Assembly (NCBI RefSeq): GCF_030068605.1
Contig: NZ_JASJOU010000014.1
Location: forward strand, 184,140-248,139
Length of the DNA stretch: 64,000 bases
Origin: Xanthocytophaga agilis
Lineage (GTDB): Bacteria > Bacteroidota > Bacteroidia > Cytophagales > 172606-1
Direction: 5' to 3'
Shown piece by piece: positions 1 through 9,362 of the stretch (position 1 is its first letter; every line of letters begins with the position of its first letter). The translations under genes were made by a program, and so were the position numbers. The notes below the pieces were generated by a model. The model had not been told where the DNA came from. It did no database searches and saw only the letters and a program-made list of their open reading frames with translations.

Positions 1-312
1 TTAGATTTGTTGCAAACATACAATGTTTGTGTGATTATACTGTGGATAGATAGTTAGTCAGTATTACTTCTGTATTTTAGGATGACAATATATAAGAGAA
101 GGATACCTATAGAAAGCAGATAAGAGATTATCTGCTATACCACTTATAAGTATAGGACAGAGCATATAATTAAACCTTGTATTGACAAGGTCGCTACTAC
201 AAAAAATAAGATTCGGAAAAATAAATACAGCAGAGGATAATAGCCAAGTGTGGGAGATCTAAGCTTAGGGTAACGCTTTTGCTACTACAGATTTATAGAA
301 AGTCTGTCATAA
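1..312. other. non-coding stretch, nothing recognised
   Basis: No open frame with coding character, RNA gene or clear promoter was seen here. It lies beyond the 3' end of the small acidic-protein gene and its terminator. Confidence 0.5.
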
Positions 313-350
313 CAAGAAGGCAAACATGTACATACAGGTTTGCCTTCTTG
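313..350. terminator. intrinsic terminator of the acidic-protein gene
   Basis: A perfect 13-bp inverted repeat (CAAGAAGGCAAAC / GTTTGCCTTCTTG) with a 13-nt loop. It is 24 bp past the stop codon of the minus-strand acidic-protein gene and can act in both directions. Confidence 0.7.
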
Positions 351-374
351 ATTTTGAAGCATTAAAGAGCGATT

Positions 375-644
375 TTACTCTTCTTCGTCATCATCATCCT
401 CGTCGTCAAAGCTAAAATCTTCATCTTCTTCGATGTCAACTTCATCAAAGTCCATCTTTTCGAAGTCATCATCATCTAAATCGAATTCCTCTAAGTCATC
501 GAAGTCTTCTTCATCCTCCTCTTCATCAAAATCATCCCATGAATTTTGGATTTTCTTTAATGGAAGAGTCGCAATGTCTTCTGATAAAAATTGGGTGTTG
601 AGCATACCTGTATGGAATGAATTTTCTGATAAAGGAAAGTTCAT
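375..644 (-). CDS. small, extremely acidic protein of unknown function
   Basis: An 89-residue protein. The first 35 residues are ordinary in composition; from residue 36 to the end almost every residue is Asp or Glu, with scattered Phe and Met. No domain is recognised. The tail should be disordered and strongly negative, as in proteins that mimic nucleic acid or bind basic partners, but that role is a guess. A perfect hairpin follows the stop codon, which supports a real transcription unit. The Ser/Lys-rich frame on the opposite strand is its antisense shadow. Confidence 0.65.
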   Translation of the reverse strand: MNFPLSENSFHTGMLNTQFLSEDIATLPLKKIQNSWDDFDEEEDEEDFDDLEEFDLDDDDFEKMDFDEVDIEEDEDFSFDDEDDDDEEE

Positions 645-1149
645 GCAAGTCTATTGTTTTTTGTTAAAATTCCCAAGAGGCGAAATAAGTAAAAACAAAC
701 ATAATCGCAAAAAGTTTTTAAGTGAATGTCAAGTTTTTTCTTGAGTTGGCCGAATGGTTTAGAAAATAATGTGGCTGAGCAAGACTATTTTAAGATCTGG
801 TTTTACATTTTTGTAAATTAATATTTTTATAAAATGTCGAAGGGTTTTTTTTATATTTGATGTTTCAAAAGAAAATATTACTCATGACAGAAAAGTAGCA
901 CAGAACTTTTCTAAGATTTAATAGTAAATAGTTGATTTTAAAAGCTTTACTTAGTAATCTTTAGGATATATGCTGAATCAGTAGTTCCATAATAGATATG
1001 ATCAACACGTAATAAAACCATTGCGTTTGTGTTTACGTATGAATTACAGTCCGTATTAATAGCATATTAGTCTATGTCATTTTTGAGTTCAATTCATCAA
1101 AATCTAGAATAATTCCAACAAATCACTTAAAAAATTAAAGCCCTTTTTC
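645..1149. other. intergenic region between divergent genes
   Basis: About 500 bp of very AT-rich DNA between the start of the acidic-protein gene and the start of the exopolysaccharide operon. Promoters for both must lie here. I could not pick out a convincing TTG / TAnnTTTG pair and saw no RNA gene. Confidence 0.4.
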
Positions 1150-1929
1150 ATGAAAAGAATTTATTCTGTTCTTTTACTTTCCTTAGTTATCCTATCATCG
1201 TGTATTACTCATAAGGATGCTGTTAATTTTCAAGGAGAGAACTTTCCTCCATCAAATGCGAGAGTTTTTCCAAATAAAAGGACACCCTATAAGATTCAGC
1301 CTAATGATGTTTTGGCTATTCGGGTAAAAGGGCTGGAGCAAACAGATACAGATTTTCTGAATTTAGAAACATCTGGTGGTTTTAATGCTTTTAACCCTGC
1401 TGCAGTTTTTGTCAATGGCTATTCTGTCAATGATTCAGGATATGTTGTACTACCTGTATTAGGGTCAATAAAAGTTGCTAACCTAACCATAAACGAAGCA
1501 CGGAATGTTCTCCAGAAAGCGGTGGATAGACAGTTAAAAAACAGTACTATCTTTCTGGCTATGGTTAGTTTTAAAGTTTCTGTGATTGGAGAGGTTAAAA
1601 ATCCGGGACAATACTATAATTACAATAATCAGCTTACTCTAATAGATGCATTAGCTATGGCAGGAGATATTACTGATTTTGGGAATCGTAAAAAAATAAT
1701 GCTCATGCGTCAAACAGATACAGGAAATGAAGTGATAAATCTTAATCTGACAGATCCGAATATTATCGTCTCAAAATATTATTACCTTTTACCTAATGAT
1801 GTTATTTATGTGCAGCCTTTGAAAGGAAAGTATGGAAGACAAAATGCTACAAATGTAACCATTATTGCTGCTGTAGTAACTGCTATTGCAGGTACAGTCA
1901 GTGTGATTCTTAATCTTAATAACAACTAA
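1150..1929 (+). CDS. wza: outer-membrane polysaccharide export lipoprotein (Wza-like)
   Basis: A 259-residue periplasm-facing lipoprotein expected to form the outer-membrane exit channel for a capsule or exopolysaccharide. It has a lipoprotein signal with lipobox Cys18 (LVILSSC), a poly-export domain at about residues 50-140 (IQPNDVLAIRVKG) and an SLBB-type beta-grasp domain at about 140-215 (VIGEVKNPGQYY, LTLIDALAMAG). A hydrophobic C-terminal helix (about 235-255) could cross the outer membrane, as in Wza, although the protein is shorter than E. coli Wza. It is the first gene of the operon, 62 bp before the Wzc-like kinase. The gene symbol is given by analogy. Confidence 0.85.
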   Translation: MKRIYSVLLLSLVILSSCITHKDAVNFQGENFPPSNARVFPNKRTPYKIQPNDVLAIRVKGLEQTDTDFLNLETSGGFNAFNPAAVFVNGYSVNDSGYVVLPVLGSIKVANLTINEARNVLQKAVDRQLKNSTIFLAMVSFKVSVIGEVKNPGQYYNYNNQLTLIDALAMAGDITDFGNRKKIMLMRQTDTGNEVINLNLTDPNIIVSKYYYLLPNDVIYVQPLKGKYGRQNATNVTIIAAVVTAIAGTVSVILNLNNN

Positions 1930-1991
1930 TTATTTAGGTTTTCAAGAATTGGAAACCTAATAATACTTACTTTTTAAATTATTTCATCCCA

Positions 1992-4334
1992 ATGAAACAG
2001 CAAGCTCAAAACGATACTGTTAATCTTAAATTTCTCTTCAATAAGATCGCAAGCCGCTGGTATTTATTTGTGGTTTTTGTACCACTGGCATTGGGTGGTG
2101 CTTACTTGTATCTGAGATTCACACCCAAAATTTTTGAAGTAAAAGCGTCAATCTTAATTGATGATAAAAGCAAGGATACCCCTGAGCAGGATCGATTTAT
2201 ACGTGGTATGGGTGCATTTGTTCCTAGAACACAGTTGAAGGATGAGGTACAACTGCTTACCTCATACCGTTATATGAAGCAGGTAATGGACCGATTGAAT
2301 ATGCGGGTATCTTACTTTAGTGTAGAGGATTATAAAACAGTTGAAGAGTATAATGATTTTCCATTTCGTGTAAAATTAGATACTACAAAAGCTCAAATGA
2401 TCAATGTACCTATATACATTGAGAAAGTAGGGAAAGATTTATACAAAGTTCAGATTACTGGTAAAAAAGTAACGGTACAGGATATCCAAGCTGATCGGTC
2501 ATTGGACGAAATTCCTGAAGTAAAGATTCAAAAGGTCTTGAAAGTAGGGCAGTCATACACTGATAAATATCTGAATTTTTCGATTGAGTTTTCGAGAACG
2601 CCATCCTTATATGATAAAGATGAATATTTCTTTGTGATCAATAGTTTAGGCCAGTTGGCTGCTTATTATCAATCCAATATAAAGGTGAGTCCTATTGATG
2701 ATAAAAATTCCAGTGTAATAGAAATTTCTTCTCGTGGTCCTGTAATAGAAAAAGAGGAGAAAGTAATAAATACTTTACTGGATGTGTACCTGGATAACGA
2801 GATCAGAAAGAAAGATACGGAAGGAAAACGGACTATTGCCTTTATTGATAACGAACTTGGTACTGTTAAGGATTCTATTAAGAAGACAGATTATAATATT
2901 ACTAATGAACGGAATCGTACAAATACTGCTGGTACAACCTCGGAAGAAGTAAATGCTTTAAATAATCAATTACAAGGATTTAGTGCTCAACTTCAGGAAG
3001 CACAAATTAAGGCAGATGGGTATGAGGCTTTATTAAGAGATCTTCGAAACAACAGAGAGGTAGTTGGAGGTGTAAGCGGAGTTGATGATGGTGCTGTAAG
3101 CAATTTGCTTACGCAATACTCAACATTAATGCAAGAAAGAGCCCGATTAGCTACCGTTGTAACTGAAGGAAGTGTAAGAATGCAACAATTGGATGCTAAA
3201 ATACAGAGCGTTAGAGATGCGTTGGTTGATGGACTCTCTAATGCCCGAAACGTAGCTAGGATCAGAGTAAGTTCATTAATGCAGAGAGTTGGAAGTATTC
3301 AAGCTAGGTTAGGTACTATTCCACAAACAGAGATTAAACTTCTTAGTATAAACAGAGGCAAAGAAGTACAGGATGAACTATATAAATACCTTCTACAGAA
3401 GAAAGCAGATGCTGGTATGGCATTAGCCACCAATATTGCAAATAAAGAAGTCATTGATCGTGCAAGAGGTGATATCAATGGTCCGGTTGCACCTAAAGGT
3501 TCTGTGATCTATTTGTTGGCAGGAATTATTGGTATGGCAATTCCTCTTGGTTTTATCTTTGTTAAGGATGCCTTCTCTGATCGTATTTCAGGACAGACAG
3601 ATATTCAGCTTAATACCAATATACCAACATTAGGAGTTATTGGATACAACAACAAAGCCAATACCTACCTGGTAGCTAATAGTTCAAAATCGGCTATTGC
3701 AGAATCATTCCGATCTGTACGGGTAAACCTTCAATATCTGTTCTTGGATACATCAAAGAAAATTATTGGTGTTACCTCTTCACAACAGGCTGAAGGCAAA
3801 ACATTCTGCGCTACTAACCTTGCTGTTGTAATTGCACAATCTGGAAAGAAAACGTTATTGATCGACTGCGACTTACGGAAGCCTCGTGTACACACTCGTT
3901 TTAATGTAGACAATGAGAAAGGGCTGGCAACATACCTGACTGGTATGCATGATTGGGAAGAGGTGGTTTCTTCAACAGATACCGATAATCTATCTCTGGT
4001 AACATCCGGTCCGATTCCTGTTAGTCCACTTAATCTGATTGGAAGCCCACGAATGAAGGCATTGATTGATCGTCTTAAAAAAGGAGATGAGTATGATTAT
4101 GTCATTATTGATACTGCTCCATTAGGATTGGTGTCAGACTTTCTGATCTTGATGAATTATACTGATTTCAATGTGTATATCGTTCGTCATAAAGTTACAG
4201 AACGTGAAGCCTTGAATAAAATCAATGAATTGTATGATACTGAAAAGGTAAAAGATATTGCAATTATTATCAATGGAGTAAAATCAATGTCTGCTTACGG
4301 TTATAGTGATAAAGCGTATAAATACAGTGATTAA
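1992..4334 (+). CDS. wzc: polysaccharide co-polymerase with cytoplasmic tyrosine kinase (Wzc-like)
   Basis: A 780-residue inner-membrane protein controlling chain length and export. An N-terminal Wzz domain begins with a membrane helix at about residues 22-42. A long periplasmic coiled-coil segment spans about 270-450, and a second membrane helix lies at about 503-525. The cytoplasmic BY-kinase domain follows: Walker A near 596 (SSQQAEGKTF, where the usual PGEGKS is altered), Walker A' near 621 (LLIDCDLRKPR) and Walker B near 703 (YVIIDTAPLG). The last dozen residues hold four tyrosines (SAYGYSDKAYKYSD), the expected autophosphorylation cluster. It lies directly downstream of the Wza-like gene. 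Confidence 0.9.
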   Translation: MKQQAQNDTVNLKFLFNKIASRWYLFVVFVPLALGGAYLYLRFTPKIFEVKASILIDDKSKDTPEQDRFIRGMGAFVPRTQLKDEVQLLTSYRYMKQVMDRLNMRVSYFSVEDYKTVEEYNDFPFRVKLDTTKAQMINVPIYIEKVGKDLYKVQITGKKVTVQDIQADRSLDEIPEVKIQKVLKVGQSYTDKYLNFSIEFSRTPSLYDKDEYFFVINSLGQLAAYYQSNIKVSPIDDKNSSVIEISSRGPVIEKEEKVINTLLDVYLDNEIRKKDTEGKRTIAFIDNELGTVKDSIKKTDYNITNERNRTNTAGTTSEEVNALNNQLQGFSAQLQEAQIKADGYEALLRDLRNNREVVGGVSGVDDGAVSNLLTQYSTLMQERARLATVVTEGSVRMQQLDAKIQSVRDALVDGLSNARNVARIRVSSLMQRVGSIQARLGTIPQTEIKLLSINRGKEVQDELYKYLLQKKADAGMALATNIANKEVIDRARGDINGPVAPKGSVIYLLAGIIGMAIPLGFIFVKDAFSDRISGQTDIQLNTNIPTLGVIGYNNKANTYLVANSSKSAIAESFRSVRVNLQYLFLDTSKKIIGVTSSQQAEGKTFCATNLAVVIAQSGKKTLLIDCDLRKPRVHTRFNVDNEKGLATYLTGMHDWEEVVSSTDTDNLSLVTSGPIPVSPLNLIGSPRMKALIDRLKKGDEYDYVIIDTAPLGLVSDFLILMNYTDFNVYIVRHKVTEREALNKINELYDTEKVKDIAIIINGVKSMSAYGYSDKAYKYSD

Positions 4335-4364
4335 AATCGGTTGGCATAATTATTTGTATTAGAG

Positions 4365-4407
4365 ATAGTCTGCCTTGTGTAAAATTAAATTTTAACAAGG
4401 CAGACTA
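4365..4407. repeat. 43-bp perfect palindrome between wzc and flippase genes
   Basis: The outer arms ATAGTCTGCCTTGT / ACAAGGCAGACTAT are perfect, and the centre (TAAAATTAAATTTTA) continues the symmetry. There is no U-tract after it, so it is more likely an mRNA processing or stability hairpin, or a weak terminator, than a classical terminator. Confidence 0.6.
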
Positions 4408-4462
4408 TCCTATTCTGAACACCATCTAAAGTGCATAGATTTCATCTCTAACAATTCTTATT

Positions 4463-5848
4463 TTGAAAGTACAAGATTCTCTACAATCAGAAAAAGTACA
4501 AGATCCTCCACAATCTGAAGGTTTTCGCAAATATTTTTCCAGTGTATCCTGGCTATTGGTAGAAAGGGTATTTAGTATGGGTGTTGCCTTTGTTATAAGT
4601 ATTTACACTGCTAACCAACTAGGTGCTGAAAACTTTGGTAAATTTAACTTTGCACGTAGTTTTGCTACAATCATCACAGTATTTGCTCCTCTTGGGATGG
4701 GTGCTGTGATGATGCGTAATTTGATTAACTATCCAGAAAAGAAAAATCTGACTCTGGGGACCGTATTTGCTACCAGAGCAACTGCCTCTCTTATTTGTAT
4801 TATTGTTGTAGGGTTAGTCTCCATTGTTTTTAATGCCTTAATGTGGCATGATGACTTGAAGTTTCTACTAGTCATGATTGCTGCTATACCCGTTATTTTT
4901 GAAAGTTTTAACGTTCTGGCAGACTTCTATAATTCACGTGCGCTTGCAAAGTATCATGTATATGGCGAATTGTCCAAAACAATCGTTTCTGCTGGGGTAA
5001 AGCTTTTGCTACTCTTTGTTTTTAAGGCTGATGTTGTATGGTTTGCTGTTGTTCTTGTGCTGGATGCTATTATTTATGATATTGTTGTTGTTAGCATTTA
5101 TCGTTTTGTATTTAAAGAAAGTCCGTTACAGTGGAAAGTTGACTGGAGTTATTCATGGGAGATGATAAAACAATCTCTGCCATTAGTATTATCTGGATTC
5201 GTAATTACTGTATATATGCGACTGGACCAGATTATGATAGGTGAGTTGCTGAATGATAAAGAAGTTGGACGTTTTGCCGCAGCGCTTCGCTTCTCTGAAG
5301 CCACCTTCTTTGTTCCTACAGTTATTAGTAATGCCTTATTACCTGCCATTATTGCTTCCAAAAAAGAAAGCGAGGAACGCTTTACTATACAAACTCAAAA
5401 ACTTTGCGATTTCCTGACTTTAACAGGACTGGCAATAGCTGTTGGTGTCAATATTTGTAGTTACTGGATATTTAAATACTTATATGAACCTGAATATGCA
5501 GATGCTCAAAATGTATTGATCATCCACGTGTGGTCTGGCGTAATGGTGGGTATGGGGATGCTGGCAAATGCATGGTTGATTGCTAACAACCTGCAAAAGT
5601 ACTCTTTGAACCGTACTATCTGGGGGGCTATTGTCAATGCAGGTTTGAATGCTGTCTTAATTCCAAAATTTGGAATCGAAGGAGCTGCTATTGCCACATT
5701 ATTCTCTCAGGCTGTTGCTTCCTATTTAAGTAATGCTATCACTGCAGATACTCGTCCTTTATTCTGGATGCAAACCCGATCATTGATTGGGCTTGGTTTC
5801 CTATCTCCTATTAAAGATGTATTAAGTGGAAAGTTCTCTCTAAAGTAA
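4463..5848 (+). CDS. wzx: polysaccharide flippase (Wzx, MATE/MOP superfamily)
   Basis: A 461-residue polytopic membrane protein, mostly hydrophobic from residue 27 onward with about 12 predicted helices. It has the usual flippase layout: an N-terminal FGKFNFARSF-type motif, a central VLSGFVITVYMRLDQIMIGELLND segment, and a late GIEGAAIATLFSQ motif. It should flip lipid-linked repeat units across the inner membrane for a Wzy-dependent pathway. The start used is TTG at 4463; no ATG lies nearby in frame before the conserved region, so the first 20 residues are uncertain. It overlaps the next gene's leader closely (7 bp gap). Confidence 0.85.
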   Translation: MKVQDSLQSEKVQDPPQSEGFRKYFSSVSWLLVERVFSMGVAFVISIYTANQLGAENFGKFNFARSFATIITVFAPLGMGAVMMRNLINYPEKKNLTLGTVFATRATASLICIIVVGLVSIVFNALMWHDDLKFLLVMIAAIPVIFESFNVLADFYNSRALAKYHVYGELSKTIVSAGVKLLLLFVFKADVVWFAVVLVLDAIIYDIVVVSIYRFVFKESPLQWKVDWSYSWEMIKQSLPLVLSGFVITVYMRLDQIMIGELLNDKEVGRFAAALRFSEATFFVPTVISNALLPAIIASKKESEERFTIQTQKLCDFLTLTGLAIAVGVNICSYWIFKYLYEPEYADAQNVLIIHVWSGVMVGMGMLANAWLIANNLQKYSLNRTIWGAIVNAGLNAVLIPKFGIEGAAIATLFSQAVASYLSNAITADTRPLFWMQTRSLIGLGFLSPIKDVLSGKFSLK

Positions 5849-5855
5849 AAATAAT

Positions 5856-6803
5856 ATGAACTCTTTTGTACCTCCGAAACCTCTGAAGACAGCTGTTTTG
5901 TTTGTTGTATTTAATCGTCCAGACACAACAGAAGTGGTATTTGAAGCAATTCGGAAAGCTAAACCTCCGCGTTTGTATGTAGCAGCGGATGGCCCTCGTC
6001 CTCATAAAGAGGGAGAAGCTGAAAAATCCCGTATAACCCGCGAAATTGCTACCCGTGTAGATTGGGATTGTGAATTGAAAACACGATTTCTGGATGATAA
6101 TGTAGGATGTGGAATTGGTCCTTCTTCAGCTTTTGACTGGTTCTTCTCCCATGAGGAAGAAGGAATTATTCTTGAAGATGACTGTTTGCCAGATCAGAGT
6201 TTCTTCTGGTATTGTGAAGAATTGCTGGAAAAGTACCGTCATGATACACGCATTATGCATATAACAGGTAGTAACTTTCAGAACGGATGGAAACGTGATT
6301 CTGACTACTCTTATTATTTCTCAACCTATCCTCACGAATGGGGATGGGCTAGCTGGCGTAGAGCGTGGAAATTATTTGATTATGGAGTGAGTAAATATCC
6401 TGAAATTGTAGAGAAAGGATATCTGGATGGATACTATACTTCAAAACTGGAACAAAAATACCGTTTGAGCAAGATTGCTAATACCTATGGTAAGGATAAT
6501 GTTAACTGGTGGGACTACCAGTGGAATTTTACAGTGCATATAAACTCTGGGCTAGCCATTGTACCTAATGTAAATCTGATTGAAAACATTGGTTTTGGAG
6601 AAGGTGCTACTCATACGCTGAGCACTAAAGATAAACGTGCTGAAAACAAATCCGGGACAATTGAAGTACCACTGAAACATCCTCCTTTTGTTATACGTGA
6701 TGTGAAGTCGGATGAAAGATACTTCAAGAATTTGATGAATCGGATGGTGACACGTAAGATCTATGGTCTGATTGGTATAGATGGTTTTGATGCTAGGGGG
6801 TAA
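5856..6803 (+). CDS. HlpA-like nucleotide-diphospho-sugar transferase
   Basis: A 315-residue soluble glycosyltransferase of the type often annotated hemolytic protein HlpA-like. Visible signatures are an N-terminal strand with the donor-site start (AVLFVVFNRPDTTEVVFEAI), the conserved block LYVAADGPRP, a DxD-like acidic site near residues 106-110 (EDDCLP), and the aromatic WGWASWRRAWKLFDY segment. It is paralogous to the gene at 9363-10307, with the same blocks in the same order. The acceptor sugar cannot be predicted. Confidence 0.75.
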   Translation: MNSFVPPKPLKTAVLFVVFNRPDTTEVVFEAIRKAKPPRLYVAADGPRPHKEGEAEKSRITREIATRVDWDCELKTRFLDDNVGCGIGPSSAFDWFFSHEEEGIILEDDCLPDQSFFWYCEELLEKYRHDTRIMHITGSNFQNGWKRDSDYSYYFSTYPHEWGWASWRRAWKLFDYGVSKYPEIVEKGYLDGYYTSKLEQKYRLSKIANTYGKDNVNWWDYQWNFTVHINSGLAIVPNVNLIENIGFGEGATHTLSTKDKRAENKSGTIEVPLKHPPFVIRDVKSDERYFKNLMNRMVTRKIYGLIGIDGFDARG

Positions 6804-6846
6804 ACGAAATATTTTCAGAGTGATTAAAAATTAACGGTAAAAGAAA

Positions 6847-8181
6847 TTGTATTACTTTCCTATTGTATTTTTAGCATTATCCATTGATTTGGAAGCGTTC
6901 TTAGGTGAGAATGCATTAACTAATCTATTGCCTTTAGCTGTGCTTGGATTAGGAGTAGGACATTTTGCTTTTATAGAGAAGCAGCAATTGTATATAGGAA
7001 CTCATTGGAATAAGAAAAACCTTGCAGTTTATTTCTTATCCTTTCTAACTTTTGTTATTGCTGTTGCCAGAATCAACTCTGAGGCTATAACGGGAGGGCT
7101 GGGTATTATAACAATGCTTCTTAAGTATACTCTTTTTCCTGTATTTGTCTATTTATTTATTAGTTATCAGTTTAGAAATAATGACGGATTTGAAAAGAAT
7201 GTACAACGAGTCTTGTACGTTCTTTTTCTAACTATTGCTTTAGAGGCAGCTTTCTACTTTATCTTGTTTGTAATGTTTTTCAATCAGGCTGCTGTAAACT
7301 CAGAGGAAGGCGCTGAATCTCACCTGATGTTAAGCTTGATAGGAATTCATACAGAAAAACGCCTATTGCCTATTATTAATGTACACCCAAACACAATGGG
7401 TATTTATACAGGAGGAGTATTAGTAATGGCTTTTTTACTGGTAAAGCAGAAAGGCATCGGAGCTAAGCTAAAGAAACTCCTATATATATTTATTGGGATA
7501 GGCATACTCTTCCTGTTAATGGTGGATTCCCGTGGTACTATTATTAATACATTAATGGCCACTTTGGGAGTATTTCTGCTATCAAGAACCCGTTTCTTAG
7601 GGTTGCTGAGAATTATGCCTGTTTTATCTCCCTTGTTGCCTTTCATAATGCTTTCTGTTCTAGCTTTTATTTCGGAAACAGGGCTAGGTAGTCAGGTGTC
7701 TAGGCAGGAAGGAGATCTTGCTACAGGAAATAATCGTTCTGCTATCTGGGAAGAATGTATGAAGGAACTCTCTGATCCCAAATTTCAGCATTTTATAGGG
7801 TATGGAGAGATGGGCCAGGCTGCTTCCGGAGTTTCTAAAAGATATGCATGGATTTTTGGAAGTGGCGAGGTTGCAGAAAGCATGGTAACACATAATTACT
7901 TTTTCCAGATGGTATTTGATATGGGGTATATAGGTACTTTTATTTTCTTTGTATTTATGTTCGTTATTTTGGGGAATGCTATATCTGCTTTCAGACAAGG
8001 CTTTTCTCGTGCTCTGGCAGTCATAGGCTTTTTAACCTATTTTATGTTATCAGGGACTTCTGAATCTATTTATGGAATATATAATAAAAACTATTTTATG
8101 GTGTTTACTGTGGTTGTGCTTTTTATGGCCATCTCTTATAACGAGTTTATGCGTTATAAACGTGAAAAAGTTACAGCATAA
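6847..8181 (+). CDS. O-antigen ligase/polymerase-like membrane protein (Wzy-like)
   Basis: A 444-residue polytopic membrane protein with about 11 hydrophobic helices and one long extracytoplasmic loop between about residues 275 and 350. This is the layout of Wzy polymerases and WaaL ligases. Within the loop lie GNNRSAIWEECM and a VTHNYFFQMVFDMGYIG block, resembling the H-N/S region of that superfamily. The TTG start at 6847 is the furthest upstream plausible start. The exporter, co-polymerase and flippase upstream make a polymerase role likely. Confidence 0.75.
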   Translation: MYYFPIVFLALSIDLEAFLGENALTNLLPLAVLGLGVGHFAFIEKQQLYIGTHWNKKNLAVYFLSFLTFVIAVARINSEAITGGLGIITMLLKYTLFPVFVYLFISYQFRNNDGFEKNVQRVLYVLFLTIALEAAFYFILFVMFFNQAAVNSEEGAESHLMLSLIGIHTEKRLLPIINVHPNTMGIYTGGVLVMAFLLVKQKGIGAKLKKLLYIFIGIGILFLLMVDSRGTIINTLMATLGVFLLSRTRFLGLLRIMPVLSPLLPFIMLSVLAFISETGLGSQVSRQEGDLATGNNRSAIWEECMKELSDPKFQHFIGYGEMGQAASGVSKRYAWIFGSGEVAESMVTHNYFFQMVFDMGYIGTFIFFVFMFVILGNAISAFRQGFSRALAVIGFLTYFMLSGTSESIYGIYNKNYFMVFTVVVLFMAISYNEFMRYKREKVTA

Positions 8182-8450
8182 AAGTTTCTGATAAAGTCAA
8201 ATAAATTTTATAGCATAATATATCCTTGTCTCTGATTCTAAGTTTACTTTTCATAAGCAAAGCGTATAAATTGTTGAGAAACTTGCTTAGAATCAGAGAG
8301 ATCACTAATAAGTTGCAGTTACATCGGTTGCTTATTTAACCACGATTCTGTTGTATGTATTCTGATTTTGTACAGAATATATATTGTTATACTTCTGTTT
8401 TTCAATAAATCTTTCTATTTCCTGACTGTAAAACACTTACCAGCAAAATT
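8182..8450. repeat. inverted repeat in gap inside the polysaccharide operon
   Basis: A 14-bp perfect inverted repeat, TCTCTGATTCTAAG (8229-8242) and CTTAGAATCAGAGA (8286-8299), encloses a 43-nt loop in a 269-bp gap. There is no U-tract. It may be a processing hairpin or a weak terminator dividing the operon in two. Confidence 0.45.
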
Positions 8451-9290
8451 ATGATATGGATTGTTATTCCTGTTTTTAATCGGAAAAACTTTACACGCGA
8501 ATGCTTGCTTTCACTACGAAAGCAGACTGTACAAGATTTCAAGGTTGTCATTGTTGATGATGGCTCTACTGATGGTACAGATGAAATGGTTAAAACAGAA
8601 TTTCCGGAAGTAATACTAATTGATGGAGGTGGTGATTTATTTTGGACTGCTGCTGTAAATATGGGTATTCAATATGCATTGGATCATGGTGCAGAAGCGG
8701 TAATGACACTCAATAATGATACCTTACCAACTGAAGACTTTATTGAAAAAACAATTGAAGCCAGTAAGAAAGATCCTAAGGGGGTCATTGGTGCATTAGA
8801 AATAGATGTTGCTACCAAAAATGTTATTTATGGAGGTGAGAAGATTGATTGGGTATTAGCAACTACTAAAAACATAATAGATGGTATACCTGCTCCAAAA
8901 CAGACAGGACTACATCCTGTATCCTGGCTTCCAGGGCGTGGCCTGTTAATCCCTCGAGCTGTATTTGAAAAAGTAGGTTTATTTGATGCTGCAAGATTTC
9001 CACATTATTATGGAGATGTAGATTTTACACATACTGCCCTACGAAATGGCTTTCCCAATTACATTAATTATGATGCAAAGCTGATGACTTATCCCGAAGA
9101 GTCTGGGGATCGGAAAAATAAAGTAAAGAAAAACCTCAAGAACTATTACAACCATTTGTTTAGCATTAAGGGTGGCGGAAATCTGAAAGACTTTACTCGA
9201 TTTACATTTAAGAATTGTCCATTTTATTTTGTTCCATCCTATTTATTGATAGGATATTTGCGCAGAATGGGTGGCTATTTTGTTCATTAA
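8451..9290 (+). CDS. family 2 glycosyltransferase
   Basis: A 279-residue GT-A fold protein. The N-terminus carries the classic IPVFNRKNFTRECLLSL start, the nucleotide-binding VDDGSTDGT near residues 36-44, and an NND metal-binding motif (LNNDTLP) near residue 90. The WLPGRGLLIPRAVFEKVGLFD segment and FPHYYGDVDFTHTALRNGF are typical of the rhamnosyltransferase-like branch. The likely role is adding one sugar of the repeat unit. No signal peptide or membrane helix is seen. Confidence 0.85.
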   Translation: MIWIVIPVFNRKNFTRECLLSLRKQTVQDFKVVIVDDGSTDGTDEMVKTEFPEVILIDGGGDLFWTAAVNMGIQYALDHGAEAVMTLNNDTLPTEDFIEKTIEASKKDPKGVIGALEIDVATKNVIYGGEKIDWVLATTKNIIDGIPAPKQTGLHPVSWLPGRGLLIPRAVFEKVGLFDAARFPHYYGDVDFTHTALRNGFPNYINYDAKLMTYPEESGDRKNKVKKNLKNYYNHLFSIKGGGNLKDFTRFTFKNCPFYFVPSYLLIGYLRRMGGYFVH

Positions 9291-9362
9291 ATAGAAAGGA
9301 AAAGATTAGTACAGCAATGTACATGCTGATAAGTTTGAAGCCATTTTCTAGAAATTAAAAGT

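Noticed and set aside
433..744. Ser/Lys-rich open frame on the plus strand
   Set aside because: It is the exact antisense of the Asp/Glu-rich protein gene; GAA/GAT codons read backwards as TTC/ATC and shifted as Ser/Lys.
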